Of a DNA stretch of 64,000 nucleotides, positions 17,253 through 26,734 are shown in pieces. The notes beneath the pieces are model-generated. The model saw only the letters and a list, made by a program, of their open reading frames with translations. It was not told the origin of the DNA and did no database searches. Both the position numbers and the translations under genes were made by a program. Numbering within the stretch: position 1 is the stretch's first letter; every line of letters starts with the position of its first letter. Source of the stretch: Nostoc foliaceum FACHB-393 (GTDB lineage Bacteria > Cyanobacteriota > Cyanobacteriia > Cyanobacteriales > Nostocaceae); contig NZ_JACJTD010000021.1 in assembly GCF_014698505.1 (NCBI RefSeq), positions 1-64,000 on the forward strand, in the 5' to 3' direction.

Positions 17253-17648
17253 TTACCGAGGATAGGTAATAATAACCCGCGATTGCCCACCGCTAAATGG
17301 TGTACTACGCCATGAATTGTTGATAATCACCGGATTAACTACGGTTGAGTCTCGAATTGTTGGATTAATCAGTGTGGAATTTCTCACGTTTTGCCTTACC
17401 TGGGGATAGGAATAATCAGGGTAATTATTGCGTTGTGGCATCAGTCCCGTTGCTGGGTCTACAGGCATAGGTGTGGGAATCGGACTACCATAAATAAAGG
17501 AACCGACAGCAGGCGATCGCCTGATTCCATAACCACCGTCAATTACTATCACACGCTGGGCAGCAGCTGGAGCAATGGTTACACCCATCACTGCTAAAGT
17601 CATGCCTGCTAAGAGCCAATTCAGTTGCGAATGCTTGATTTTCAACAT
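17253..17648 (-). CDS. small exported protein of unknown function
   Basis: The 131-residue product starts with a classic signal peptide ending APAAAQ (cleavage after about residue 30). The mature part is rich in Asn, Pro, Ser and Tyr, with repeated N-S/P-V-I-N elements (STLINPTIRDSTVVNPVIIN) that suggest a short beta-rich chain. I do not recognise a named family, but exported proteins of this style are common in cyanobacteria. It converges on argB. Confidence 0.6.
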   Translation of the reverse strand: MLKIKHSQLNWLLAGMTLAVMGVTIAPAAAQRVIVIDGGYGIRRSPAVGSFIYGSPIPTPMPVDPATGLMPQRNNYPDYSYPQVRQNVRNSTLINPTIRDSTVVNPVIINNSWRSTPFSGGQSRVIITYPR

Positions 17649-17818
17649 ATTTTGCTCACCTGCATTTGATACCAGAGTTTTTAATCAGAAAATTATTGCA
17701 GCTACTTAGTTAAAATTTTAGAAGTTTATTTACTTTCAGATTGCCAGCTTCTGAAAAGATTCCAAAAAGATTGCTGGCATTGGCAAAATTAAAACAGTGC
17801 TGATTTTTTATAGAAGAC

Positions 17819-18361
17819 GTGAGTACAGAAAGTTTAGAAATTGCTAAAACCCGCTACCATGCTGGGAAAGTTGCCTTTGAAAATGGGCAATACCGCGAAG
17901 CCATAGAAAATTTAGAAAAGGCCAGCGCCCTGTTAGCTCGTAATACTCGCCTTGGGGGCGAAGTAGAAATTTATCTGGTGACAGCTTATGAAGCTGCTGG
18001 ACGCACCGATGATGCGATCGCTCTTTGCGAAAGACTCAAACGCCATGCCCATTTTGAAATTAGCAAACAAGCGCGACGGATGCTTTACATTTTAAAAGCA
18101 CCAAAGCTGAAAAGACCCAGCGAGTGGATGACCCAAATCCCCGATTTAGCCGCACTATCTGATAATGAACTCAAAATTTCTATACCTGCTAAACCTACTA
18201 AATCTTCTGTCCAGCAGAAGCCTAAACCTACAGAACCAGAATTCGTAGACCTCAGTCAGGTCAATACCAAAGATAATCGCTTTATCTGGGTGGCGCTAAT
18301 TGCCATTGGTTTAACCATTTCATACTTGGTTTGGTTGAATTTCTCAGGAACGCCAAACTGA
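17819..18361 (+). CDS. TPR-like protein with C-terminal membrane anchor
   Basis: The frame starts with GTG at 17819 and codes for 180 residues. Residues 5-95 form TPR-like helical hairpins (AKTRYHAGKVAFENGQYREA, then EVEIYLVTAYEAAGRTDDAI). A variable linker with Lys, Pro and Ser follows, and one hydrophobic span near the C-terminus (FIWVALIAIGLTISYLVWL) would anchor it in a membrane with the TPR part in the cytosol. This points to a protein-protein scaffold; no partner is evident from the neighbours. Confidence 0.65.
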   Translation: MSTESLEIAKTRYHAGKVAFENGQYREAIENLEKASALLARNTRLGGEVEIYLVTAYEAAGRTDDAIALCERLKRHAHFEISKQARRMLYILKAPKLKRPSEWMTQIPDLAALSDNELKISIPAKPTKSSVQQKPKPTEPEFVDLSQVNTKDNRFIWVALIAIGLTISYLVWLNFSGTPN

Positions 18362-18946
18362 TACCAACTTACATTAGATGATTCACCTACTATGAGCAGT
18401 AATTTCGTATGAGCAGTAATTTCGGCTAAATGTGGAGTTATTCAACTGAACACGAATAAAAGACTTTCTAGTAATGTCTTGTCCTAATAACCTTTTAGTT
18501 AGGGTGTTTGGATGATACTTCGTTTTTTCACCCTTGGAACTCTTGCTTGCGGGGCGTTTTCAGCCCCGCACCAAAACGGTAAGAGTTGAGTTTTCTAGGA
18601 TATTTACTCACAGTTACATAGATAGTCATTAGTAGAGGATGAAATTGCGAACTCAATCCTTTCAGGATTACTCTACCTACTAAAGCCAGTTATCCTTGCT
18701 AAGTATAAAGAGATCCAAAAAATAAAATTAGCAGCTGTTTCGTAACTGTCCTAAACAATTACATCAACACAAGCACAAAATATTTTTCTCTTGCCCAAGC
18801 ACAACATTCTACTATTATTGTGTCCCAGCATTAGTTAATTTTTACATAGCGGTTCTCCTTTACGTGAGGTACGTCTGTAGGGGCACGGCAGTGTCGTGCC
18901 CCTACACCTCGTGATGTAATGTTGTACCGCATCTGGATAGGAAGCG
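18362..18946. other. intergenic region with hairpins and a dispersed repeat
   Basis: This 585-bp gap between convergent genes contains a perfect 7-bp stem GCGGGGC/GCCCCGC (18549-18569) and the palindromic repeat at 18848-18905. I see no gene. Confidence 0.5.
18848..18905 (+). repeat. dispersed palindromic repeat, copy 1
   Basis: The block AGCGGTTCTC..TTTACGTGAGGTAC leads into a palindrome with arms GTAGGGGCACG and CGTGCCCCTAC. The same order, in reverse orientation, is found at 44901-44960. The shared flank plus palindrome marks these as copies of one mobile repeat rather than chance hairpins. Confidence 0.75.
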
Positions 18947-20044
18947 CTATAAGCAATAACGGTATACATCTGCTGTCATCTTAGCAATGTGTTCCCAATT
19001 ATACTGTTGAGCTAACTGGAGGTTGTGCTGTCCCATAAAAAATAGTTCAGAATGCTTTTCTAAAGCAGAATTCATGGCTTTCTTTAAACCATTTTCATCA
19101 TCTATCTGATATAAAAATGCCCCTGTATCGTCAAGCACTTCTCCAATGCAACCTTTGCGTGGTGCTATACAGGCTCTGCCGAAGGACATTGCTAAAACTA
19201 CTGCGCCCGATGTCAAAATATCTCGGTATGGAAATATAACTACATCACAAGCATTCATGTACAGTTGAATTTTATCAGCTGGAATAAAGCCTGGAATTAA
19301 CTTAATTCTTTGATTATTAGCAATCTTTTGTTTAAGCGTATCCGTCATTTCTTGATTATCGTTGTGAACTCTGCCAGCAATTACTAGTTGGACTTTGTCA
19401 CTAGATAGTTGATTGAATGTATCTATAAGTTCAAACACTCCTTTGTAGGGGCGAATCGTACCAAGGAAAAGAAAAACAAGATTAGAATCTTTTAAACCTA
19501 AACTTTCTCGGGCAGTTACTTTTTCTATCTTATTTTCATAACACTCTATGTAATTCCCATGTGGAACAACGAAGATTTTATCTTTCTTCTTTACGGAAAA
19601 CTCTTTGATAACTTCTTCTTTCGCCGCTTGGCAATGAGTAATGATACCGTTAGATAATTTAGCTACAACAATGTTGTAAATCCGATCTAAAGTTAAGTTT
19701 ATGTTTTCATGATTTTTAAGATTATGTACAGTCCAAATAATTTTTATGCCAATCATTTTTAGGACAACTAGCTCAAATATCACTATCAATAATTTAAGTA
19801 AGTTAACCACTATATTTGTTGAGTGGATAAAAAATGGATGTAACCAATGTAAATGTACAATATCTGCCTTACCATGTAAGACTACTTCGGGTAAAAAAAA
19901 GGTTCTTGAAGATTGAAGACTTGGAAATTCAACTTTAATATCTAGTTTTTCTAAGTTATCAATCAACTGCTTTGTGTAAGGGTTATCGTCAGTTACTTGA
20001 GGTAGAAAAATCGATTTTATGTGTTCCATTTTAAATAATTTCAA
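18947..20044 (-). CDS. GT4-family glycosyltransferase
   Basis: This 365-residue GT-B enzyme has the nucleotide-sugar domain near the C-terminus: VFLFLGTIRPYKGVFELI, then KIQLYMNACDVVIFPYRDIL and TSGAVVLAMSFGRACIAP with the downstream E-x7-E-like GCIGEVLDDTGAF. The N-terminal domain includes DIVHLHWLHPFF and IWTVHNL. A start at M6 (20029) is possible. There is a hydrophobic segment near 85-105, so it may be membrane associated. It is the last of four co-oriented exopolysaccharide genes. Confidence 0.88.
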   Translation of the reverse strand: MKLFKMEHIKSIFLPQVTDDNPYTKQLIDNLEKLDIKVEFPSLQSSRTFFLPEVVLHGKADIVHLHWLHPFFIHSTNIVVNLLKLLIVIFELVVLKMIGIKIIWTVHNLKNHENINLTLDRIYNIVVAKLSNGIITHCQAAKEEVIKEFSVKKKDKIFVVPHGNYIECYENKIEKVTARESLGLKDSNLVFLFLGTIRPYKGVFELIDTFNQLSSDKVQLVIAGRVHNDNQEMTDTLKQKIANNQRIKLIPGFIPADKIQLYMNACDVVIFPYRDILTSGAVVLAMSFGRACIAPRKGCIGEVLDDTGAFLYQIDDENGLKKAMNSALEKHSELFFMGQHNLQLAQQYNWEHIAKMTADVYRYCL

Positions 20045-20222
20045 CTAAATAACATATATATCTCGACCTAACCAATGATTTTACAATATTATACAGTTTT
20101 GCACGGTTGGCTGACTTAAGTATAGTAATAATTACCTTTTTTACTAATTTGCCGTAGGTAGTTATTACTGGTATAAGTCTACCAACCAGGGCTATGTATA
20201 CTTCAGTTCAATGGCAATACTT

Positions 20223-21449
20223 CTATTTCAAAATTTCCGTAATCATATCAAAGTTGGTGGCTGCTGCTTGCTTAACTTTTGGCAGTACTTGATTCAGTTG
20301 GTTAGCTACCTCGTGACGTTTATTCCAACACTGAATAATTGCTTCACAAGCTACATCAGCATTTAGAAATTGTTGAATTGAGATCAGTAGTCCATTGTGC
20401 ATTGCTTCAGAACCGAAAAGATCGCTCATAATCCCCTCTGCTTTGACTGAATAACCAACTGGCATAGTACAGATCCCACTGGAAAGCCCAGCGATCGCGG
20501 GATGCATTCTTTCCGCTACAATCATGTCGCAAGCTCCAATTAAGCCTTTAAACTCTGATGCAGTATGATCTGCACCCGCAAGCCGAACATCTGGATTGTA
20601 GTTAAGGGCTTTTAGCAATTGGGTAGCAAAGATTCGATCATCATTATTCGCATCGATTTCTTGAACATGAGGAATTATCAATACCTGCGCTTTCAATTCG
20701 TTAATCATGAGCTGTACTACCTGAGACCAGACATTAACATGCTTGTCGTAATCTTGAGCAGCGTAACGGCAAATACCCTGACTAGGCGCGATCGCAATTT
20801 TAGGTCTATCTTGGTCAATACCGTAGTTACTGAGTATTTTAGCTATAATCTCTGGAGATGGTGGGTTCAGCAAAAAGGCTGGATCAGCAGTATGCTTAAC
20901 TAGTGAAGGATCTAAACCTAAATCTTTAGTAACATAGTTGTAGGAAAGTTTTTCTCTAACTGTAATCAACTTGGAACGTCGAGCAACTTCCACCCAAGCA
21001 TCAGCCTCTTCTTTAGTTTTGAATGGGCCAATTGATTGAGCCAGAAATACAACAGGCACACCAGCATTCAACGCTAACTCTAATGGCAACAAATGTCTAT
21101 TTAGTCCCCCATAGTCCGAACTGAATACATCTCCTCCTGAAGCAATCACAATTGATGCTTGACGGATATTTTCTACATTAGATTGGTAATCAATTGACAA
21201 AGGCTTGTAAAACTGAGAAAGATTGCTACGTAATTTGCGTAGCCTTGTTGAATTAGCATTTCTTAGATGATCTTTTATTGGCTTTGAACCAAAAATCTCC
21301 AATCGCATTGCATCATAGTCAGGTGTCAGGGTTAACACATCGATAGCCAGATTAGGCTGACGTTGTAGTAACTGTTCAAGAGTAGGAATAACTAATGCTT
21401 CAACCCCTCTATTACGTAATCCAGTAATTCCAGTAATGATTGCATTCAT
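20223..21449 (-). CDS. polysaccharide pyruvyl transferase family protein
   Basis: The family (CsaB/WcaK/AmsJ) adds pyruvate ketals from phosphoenolpyruvate to sugars of exported polysaccharides. Seen here are the N-terminal GITGLRNRGVEALVIPTLEQ, SIVIASGGDVFSSDYGG with the GGD turn, PVVFLAQSIGPF, and a C-terminal CDMIVAERMHPAIAGLSSG with the conserved R-M-H. The length is 408 residues. Pyruvylation makes sheath polymers acidic; the acceptor sugar is unknown. The next gene upstream is the Fe-S protein that often accompanies this family. Confidence 0.88.
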   Translation of the reverse strand: MNAIITGITGLRNRGVEALVIPTLEQLLQRQPNLAIDVLTLTPDYDAMRLEIFGSKPIKDHLRNANSTRLRKLRSNLSQFYKPLSIDYQSNVENIRQASIVIASGGDVFSSDYGGLNRHLLPLELALNAGVPVVFLAQSIGPFKTKEEADAWVEVARRSKLITVREKLSYNYVTKDLGLDPSLVKHTADPAFLLNPPSPEIIAKILSNYGIDQDRPKIAIAPSQGICRYAAQDYDKHVNVWSQVVQLMINELKAQVLIIPHVQEIDANNDDRIFATQLLKALNYNPDVRLAGADHTASEFKGLIGACDMIVAERMHPAIAGLSSGICTMPVGYSVKAEGIMSDLFGSEAMHNGLLISIQQFLNADVACEAIIQCWNKRHEVANQLNQVLPKVKQAAATNFDMITEILK

Positions 21450-21553
21450 GACATTTTAACCTTTATCAATCTTTAAAACAGAATATTCGTGAGCTATATA
21501 AAAAGCAACTAATTGGATAATGGCTTGAGAGCAAAATTATTTGATATATATTT

Positions 21554-21616
21554 TCTATTTTTCATAAATGATTTCTTTGTATATTTTTGCAAAATCATCA
21601 TTCATGAAAATATAGA
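21554..21616 (-). terminator. imperfect A+T-rich hairpin between two exopolysaccharide genes
   Basis: Arms beginning TCTATTTTTCATAAATGAT and ending ATCATTCATGAAAATATAGA pair imperfectly, just beyond the stop of the Fe-S protein gene (21619). It may weaken read-through to the pyruvyl transferase gene. It lacks a strong G+C core. Confidence 0.3.
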
Positions 21617-21618
21617 AA

Positions 21619-23082
21619 TTAAGCACCAATCTTCAGCAATAGCCCTTTCAATAGTCGTTTAATCCGCCACGTTGCTCGTCTCCATAATGCTTCCTTATAT
21701 AGCTTTTGATATCTCTGCACTAGGGGTTCTAGCCGCTGCTTAAACAAAGAAAATTTACCAGCATCAACGGCATCCTTGAAAGCAATATGACTTTCTGCTG
21801 CTAGAGCTACCCTTAGAAGTTGCCGCTCTTGAAGGTTGCGCTTGAGATGGTTAGCTTTTGGTTGAACCCGTTTTTGAGGACGCCATTTACCCTCTAAATC
21901 GGTTAAGTACAAACGATAAGCCAGACCTTCTCGTCGATGCTGAAAACCTGATTTTTGTGATTGAGAAACTTCATCGGCGCTAATACGGTCAAGCTTTAAT
22001 TGCCTCGCACTCATAGCACGCTCAATCATGTCATGAATGACTGGGTGACGCACAACTACAACGTTTGTGCCTTTACTATCTTTAACGTACTGAGGTAGCC
22101 AAGCATCACCAACCGTGACATCTGCTGTTTCCCCTACTACATCATCACAATAGTCACATGCTTTGTACTTAAAGAAGCCCAACCCCCAATCAGTACCGTA
22201 GAGGTCGCGTACAGGCATAACATGAGTGGCTATCTGTCCATCTTCTTGAACTCCAGTCACTTCAACACCGTAGCGGTTGGCGTCTGCATCTGGTAATTTT
22301 TTGCGAAAGTCAATTGCTAAAAGATTACCAGGTGCGATACCGCTTTGCCAAGCAAACATCTCGGCGAAGCGCATACTCTTAAGATGTCCGCAAATTAGGG
22401 CTACGCAGAATTTGATCCTTTCAGCTAGTAATTGATCTTGTCGCATCAACAGACGAACAGCTTTAATAAAACATGGGATACCAACAATTGCGTAACGTCC
22501 TGGTCGTTCACGAATTAGCTGTATCACCTCAGACATTTCCACAGGGTAATAGCGTGACTTAGCACTACTATGTACTTGCTGTATAGTTGTTGAAAGTTGG
22601 TAGGAGAATAGTCTAGGGTCTGATGCGGTGGGATGGCGTTGATGAACATGAATTACACCATCGACTAGTCCTTCACTGAGAAGACTACTCACAAGCCAGG
22701 TTCCCATACCTCCTGAACTACCGCGATCGCGATAATTACCCTCTAATACATAGCCTGCATAAGTAGCTAAATTGTAGCCGATTCTATCATGATATTGGCA
22801 ATCATTACTGAATAATGGTTGGCTAATCTCGTCTTCATTTAAACTTTCCTTTGAAAAAGGACATACAGATTGCACTGAATTTCTCAAAAATGACTGATCT
22901 ACTAATGGATCAATAGTCGCTTTAAACTTGCCATATTCATCTAGTTGCATTTTTAGAGGAGAGCCACTTATTGAAGCACAAGCGCCACAACCAATACAAT
23001 AACCACCATCAATTACGGTTTCTAATAACTTAGTTACCTCAGAAGGTACGCTATTATTTTCAATTTGTTGATTCTGTGTCAT
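21619..23082 (-). CDS. F420-hydrogenase beta-subunit-like Fe-S protein
   Basis: The 487-residue protein has an N-terminal ferredoxin-type cluster (CIGCGACAS with Cys29, 32 and 35, plus CPF near residue 74). The FrhB_FdhB N- and C-terminal domains follow: GSSGGMGTWLVSSLL, YAIVGIPCFIKAVR, CGHLKSMRF and CDYCDDVVGETADVTVGD with further Cys pairs. In exopolysaccharide clusters such proteins sit beside pyruvyl transferases and are thought to reduce a sugar or polymer intermediate, but the reaction is not established. The C-terminal 90 residues are basic and helical. It is 23 bp from the flippase gene, so they are probably cotranscribed. Confidence 0.85.
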   Translation of the reverse strand: MTQNQQIENNSVPSEVTKLLETVIDGGYCIGCGACASISGSPLKMQLDEYGKFKATIDPLVDQSFLRNSVQSVCPFSKESLNEDEISQPLFSNDCQYHDRIGYNLATYAGYVLEGNYRDRGSSGGMGTWLVSSLLSEGLVDGVIHVHQRHPTASDPRLFSYQLSTTIQQVHSSAKSRYYPVEMSEVIQLIRERPGRYAIVGIPCFIKAVRLLMRQDQLLAERIKFCVALICGHLKSMRFAEMFAWQSGIAPGNLLAIDFRKKLPDADANRYGVEVTGVQEDGQIATHVMPVRDLYGTDWGLGFFKYKACDYCDDVVGETADVTVGDAWLPQYVKDSKGTNVVVVRHPVIHDMIERAMSARQLKLDRISADEVSQSQKSGFQHRREGLAYRLYLTDLEGKWRPQKRVQPKANHLKRNLQERQLLRVALAAESHIAFKDAVDAGKFSLFKQRLEPLVQRYQKLYKEALWRRATWRIKRLLKGLLLKIGA

Positions 23083-23105
23083 CCAATTTTCTTTTATTTA
23101 CTAGC

Positions 23106-24557
23106 TTAACGGGCAATATTGACTACCTGCCAAAATAGTTTTGGCGCAATCACGAAAATTGACAATACGTATACTATGATACCTCCCAATACAGCAATAG
23201 CTAGTACCGCAGAAGAACTAATTACATTACTCAAAAAATATTTTATAGCAAATATAACCGCTAGCATAATTAATGTTCCTGCTAGAGAAACAGCACCCTG
23301 GCGGATATAAGTCCTCACATCAATATGAATTAACTTCCAAACCACCCAAATATTAAGAGGTGCCATCAAATAACTTCTGATGACGTATGCTGCTGCAACA
23401 GCAACAATTCCCCATTGAACTGCTATAGCGAAGGCAATAACATTACTAACGGCTTGTACAAAATCTAAAGCTAATTTCCAAGAAGGTTTGCCCATAGCCA
23501 TCATTACAGAAGCGTTGAAATAAAAATAAGCATAAAGAATACCTACAAGATTCAAAACTTGCATTACTGGAATACTTGGTGACCACTTTTCTCCAAATAT
23601 AACCGTCACTATTTCAGGTGCTAATATTACTGTGGCCAGGAACCCTGGGAAAGTAATTAAACTAGTAAATTGGATTGCTTGGTAAAGTGCATTACGTAAT
23701 CTCTCAGGTTCTTGCTGTAACCTGGAAAAAGTAGGAAGAGAAACTTTTACAATAATGCTAGTTAGTAATTGCGTTAAAGTTTGCAGCAAACGATATGCAA
23801 CGCTGTAATATCCTAATGCAGTAGAACCCAGAAAATAACCTATTAAAAAATCGTCAGAGCGGCGATTTAAGAAATTAAAGAAATTCATCCCCATTACATT
23901 CACCCCAAAGGCAAATAGTTCTTTGAAGTGTCTTTGAGAAAATCTAAATCCTGGACGCCAATCACTTACCCACCAAAGTACTAAAACTTGTACAAAACTA
24001 TTGGTTAATTGCTGACCAACAAGACTCCAAACTCCAAATCCCGTAAACGCCATAGCTATACCTACTATGCCGCCAATAACTACTGCTACCAATGAGCGTA
24101 TGGCAAGAGATTTAAAAGCTAGTTTACGTTGGAAAATTGCTTCCTGAACGCTACTAAAAGCACTGATTATAAAGCCGAGAGATAGAAAGCGGATAATTGG
24201 CGTAATCTCTGGTTCTTTGAATAATTCAGCAATAAATCCAGCGCCAGCAATACTTAGTATTGCTACCAGCAAACTGACTACCAAATTAGTCCAAAAGGCA
24301 GTATCTAAATGTTCTCTTTCTACATCTTGTCGTTGCACAATTGCTTGAGAAAAACCTTGGTCAAGAAAAACTTGCAAAAAACCCAAAAACACACTAGAAA
24401 GAGCAACCAGACCAAAAGTTTCTGGACCGAGTAAGCGTGCAAGTGCGAAGAAAACACCAAGGGAGATAACTTGTCTACCCCAACTATCTAGAGCAGACCA
24501 CAATACCCCTATAACAGCTTTTTGTCGCAAACTTGATGAATTTTTAGGTGGTTCCAT
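23106..24557 (-). CDS. Wzx-type polysaccharide flippase (MOP superfamily)
   Basis: This 483-residue integral membrane protein has about 12-14 hydrophobic spans. The start (QKAVIGVLWSALDSWGRQVI) and the loop ALARLLGPETFGLVALSSVF are hallmarks of WzxC/TuaB-like lipid-linked oligosaccharide flippases. It would move lipid-linked repeat units across the inner membrane for sheath or capsule assembly. It is first in the minus-strand cluster with the Fe-S protein, the pyruvyl transferase and the GT4 gene. No polymerase (Wzy) or export (Wza/Wzc) gene is in the window. Confidence 0.9.
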   Translation of the reverse strand: MEPPKNSSSLRQKAVIGVLWSALDSWGRQVISLGVFFALARLLGPETFGLVALSSVFLGFLQVFLDQGFSQAIVQRQDVEREHLDTAFWTNLVVSLLVAILSIAGAGFIAELFKEPEITPIIRFLSLGFIISAFSSVQEAIFQRKLAFKSLAIRSLVAVVIGGIVGIAMAFTGFGVWSLVGQQLTNSFVQVLVLWWVSDWRPGFRFSQRHFKELFAFGVNVMGMNFFNFLNRRSDDFLIGYFLGSTALGYYSVAYRLLQTLTQLLTSIIVKVSLPTFSRLQQEPERLRNALYQAIQFTSLITFPGFLATVILAPEIVTVIFGEKWSPSIPVMQVLNLVGILYAYFYFNASVMMAMGKPSWKLALDFVQAVSNVIAFAIAVQWGIVAVAAAYVIRSYLMAPLNIWVVWKLIHIDVRTYIRQGAVSLAGTLIMLAVIFAIKYFLSNVISSSAVLAIAVLGGIIVYVLSIFVIAPKLFWQVVNIAR

Positions 24558-25347
24558 TACATAGTTTACCGATTAAAGAACCTACACGATGTAGCTTTGA
24601 TATTCTCAGCTAAGAGCAACTAACTGGACTATTTTCTGTCACGCCAGTTAGTTCAACTTTTTTTATTTAAGTTATAGCTATCATTAAAATTCTTTACTCC
24701 CAAAATGACACAGAAAGTATATGTAACTCTTGTGCTATACCGAAAAATATTTTTTATCGTTAAGTAATTACTCTTGGAAGACTGTACCACAATGTTTTTG
24801 CAAATTGGTAGTCATTCAATAAACTTTTGACAGAAAATTTACTGTTGATACCAATTTTATATGAAGCTTAATAGAACTCTAGAGATCATAGAGTGGCTAA
24901 AGCAGGAATGGAATGTAAGCCACATTCCGCACTCAGTAGTATCACAATCGGTAATTACTGAAATGTCAATTTGGCACAGGTATTGTTAATGATTGGACTT
25001 TCTTGGCAATTTTCTGAAGTCATGTTAAGTAAAATAAAGTTGTCTGTCAAGGCGTAATAGATCCAACTTTCCGCCCTTCAAGTGTCAGACAAACCCTTTC
25101 GGCAGTTTGTTTCTCCAGGGGAGCCAGTTTATTGCGGTAAGTTCAGTGGTAAAAGTGAGTGGTGATCGCGACGTAGGAGCTATCACTCGGAGGAAGGTTC
25201 CCCCATTCTAGAACTGGCGTAGGCTGCACTATCGCCCTTAGTGGTTCCCCTTCTCTACAAGACGCTACGCTAACTAAGGAAGAAGACATGACTGCCACAA
25301 AAGTCAAGATAAGTTAAAAAGTTTGACTTTTGGAGAGATTTCTAGTT
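24558..25347. other. long intergenic region with hairpins
   Basis: This 790-bp gap holds the promoters of the divergent flippase and DUF3153 genes. From about 25080 the sequence can fold into small hairpins (ACAAAC/GTTTGT; GTGAT/ATCAC), and at about 25252 it carries the Nostoc motif CTCTACAAGACGCTACGC, also seen near 9585 and, in part, near 34305. A 42-codon frame at 24861 is listed separately. No RNA gene is recognised. Confidence 0.4.
24861..24989 (+). CDS. possible 42-residue peptide
   Basis: An ATG frame reads MKLNRTLEIIEWLKQEWNVS at its start and ends at TAA 24987-24989. The first half is a plausible amphipathic helix. No Shine-Dalgarno and no known family were seen, and a frame of this size can arise by chance. 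It lies alone in a long gap. Confidence 0.2.
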   Translation: MKLNRTLEIIEWLKQEWNVSHIPHSVVSQSVITEMSIWHRYC

Positions 25348-26247
25348 ATGAATTCTTCAACTTTAGGAAAAATTTTCTTGTGGTTAATCAGACCATTTAG
25401 TTTTGTGTTGGCAAAAATGGAATTTCTCTCACCATTAATTGGTCGAAATCGAAGTAACCGTGTCTTTCCCATGCGGAATCCTATTCTGTGGCTAGTGCTG
25501 TTAACATCCCTGCTACTATCTGGCTGTGTTAAGTACGATGTGGGGCTTAACTTTGATAATTCAAATAGTGGCGAAATAGTACAGCATATTAAGCTAGGAG
25601 AGCGGCTAACTAGTTTTAGTGGCGATTATGTATATGAATGGTTAAATAGCATAGAGCGCCGCACCCGTAAACTTGAGGGTAAAACACAGCGAGTTTCCCA
25701 AGAAGAAATCATCGTCACAATTCCTTTTAGTAGTGGTAGGGAATTGCAAGAGAAGTTCAACGAATTTTTTAACTCCCGTGCTAATCAGCCCTCTGAGTCT
25801 GTGCAGAGCAAATCTGACTCAGAACTACCGAAAATTGAATCAAACGTCCTCTTGGAACAAAGCAATTTTTTACTTTTAGTCCGAAATCGGTTGATTTATG
25901 ATTTGGATTTGCGATCGCTGTCTCTAATTGCCAGCAAAGGTAACGTTCTGGCTAATGCTGGTTCAATTCTCGACTTGGACTTTAGCCTGAAGACTCCTTG
26001 GGGAGCCAAAAATATTCAACAAACTGAAACTGCCATTACCCCAGAAAAGAATGGCAATCAACTGGTGTGGAAACTCCAGCCTGGTGAGCTAAACCATATA
26101 GAAGCTATTTTCTGGCTTCCTAGTCCCCTTGGTATTGGTGCTTTATTGATTATCCTGTTTGTCTCGGGTGGATTGTACTTGAGATACAATTTCATGCCAG
26201 ATCCGAGAATTCAGTTTCCTCCCAAAGCAGCAGCTATTCAGGAATAG
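25348..26247 (+). CDS. DUF3153 lipoprotein-like membrane protein
   Basis: The core begins at an internal Met (25471), MRNPILWLVLLTSLLLSGC, a textbook lipoprotein signal with lipobox LLSGC. The ATG at 25348 adds 41 residues including another hydrophobic part, so 25471 may be the true start. The body has VKYDVGLNFDNSNSGEIVQH, the hallmark of the cyanobacterial DUF3153 family, and a single C-terminal span (GIGALLIILFVSGGLYL) before a short cytoplasmic tail. The function is unknown; it is a cyanobacterium-specific envelope protein. A strong terminator follows. Confidence 0.75.
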   Translation: MNSSTLGKIFLWLIRPFSFVLAKMEFLSPLIGRNRSNRVFPMRNPILWLVLLTSLLLSGCVKYDVGLNFDNSNSGEIVQHIKLGERLTSFSGDYVYEWLNSIERRTRKLEGKTQRVSQEEIIVTIPFSSGRELQEKFNEFFNSRANQPSESVQSKSDSELPKIESNVLLEQSNFLLLVRNRLIYDLDLRSLSLIASKGNVLANAGSILDLDFSLKTPWGAKNIQQTETAITPEKNGNQLVWKLQPGELNHIEAIFWLPSPLGIGALLIILFVSGGLYLRYNFMPDPRIQFPPKAAAIQE

Positions 26248-26278
26248 TAGACTATTCACCTGTTGAATATTGTCAGTT

Positions 26279-26307
26279 AAGCCGATGCATTCTCCATCGG
26301 CTTTTTT
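26279..26307 (+). terminator. rho-independent terminator
   Basis: GCCGATG pairs with CATCGGC around a short loop and is followed by six T residues, 30 bp after the stop of the DUF3153 gene. Confidence 0.92.
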
Positions 26308-26333
26308 ACATTTCGCCCAGCTTTTTATAAAAC

Positions 26334-26507
26334 TTAGGACTTACGCACTGTACAAATACATCGTGATGTGGATTATCTAAAATAGGTTGTTTCAGGCTTT
26401 TCTTTATTATCCTGCGATCGTAAATAGACCATGCTGTGCCCTTACGAAAGATATGTTTTTTAACCTTGCCCCATATTTGGTATTTCTTGTCAATGCGTAA
26501 GTCCTAA
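26334..26507. mobile_element. MITE-like element with 14-bp perfect inverted repeats
   Basis: TTAGGACTTACGCA at 26334-26347 is matched by its exact reverse complement at 26494-26507, enclosing 146 bp. The ACTTACGCA end is common around Nostoc insertion-type sequences. No clear target duplication is seen. On the minus strand the interior is an open frame that runs from end to end (for example YQIWGKVKKHIFRKGTAWS), with no known transposase motif. Confidence 0.7.
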
Positions 26508-26734
26508 AAATGAGTCATAGCGAATTAGGTAAAGAGATTGTTTATGTTTCGTACCTTTGTAATTTGCGTAATCTGGCGCGGAAATACATAAGACAGCAGC
26601 CTCGATAAAGCTGGTATTTAAAAACTTCTTAACATTGAAGAACTCTCGGCATGGATTCAATTATCTTGAAGACCGCAGTTACAATATCTTTGAACAACAA
26701 CCCTAAAAATACTTAGCTAATCAGGAGATATTTG

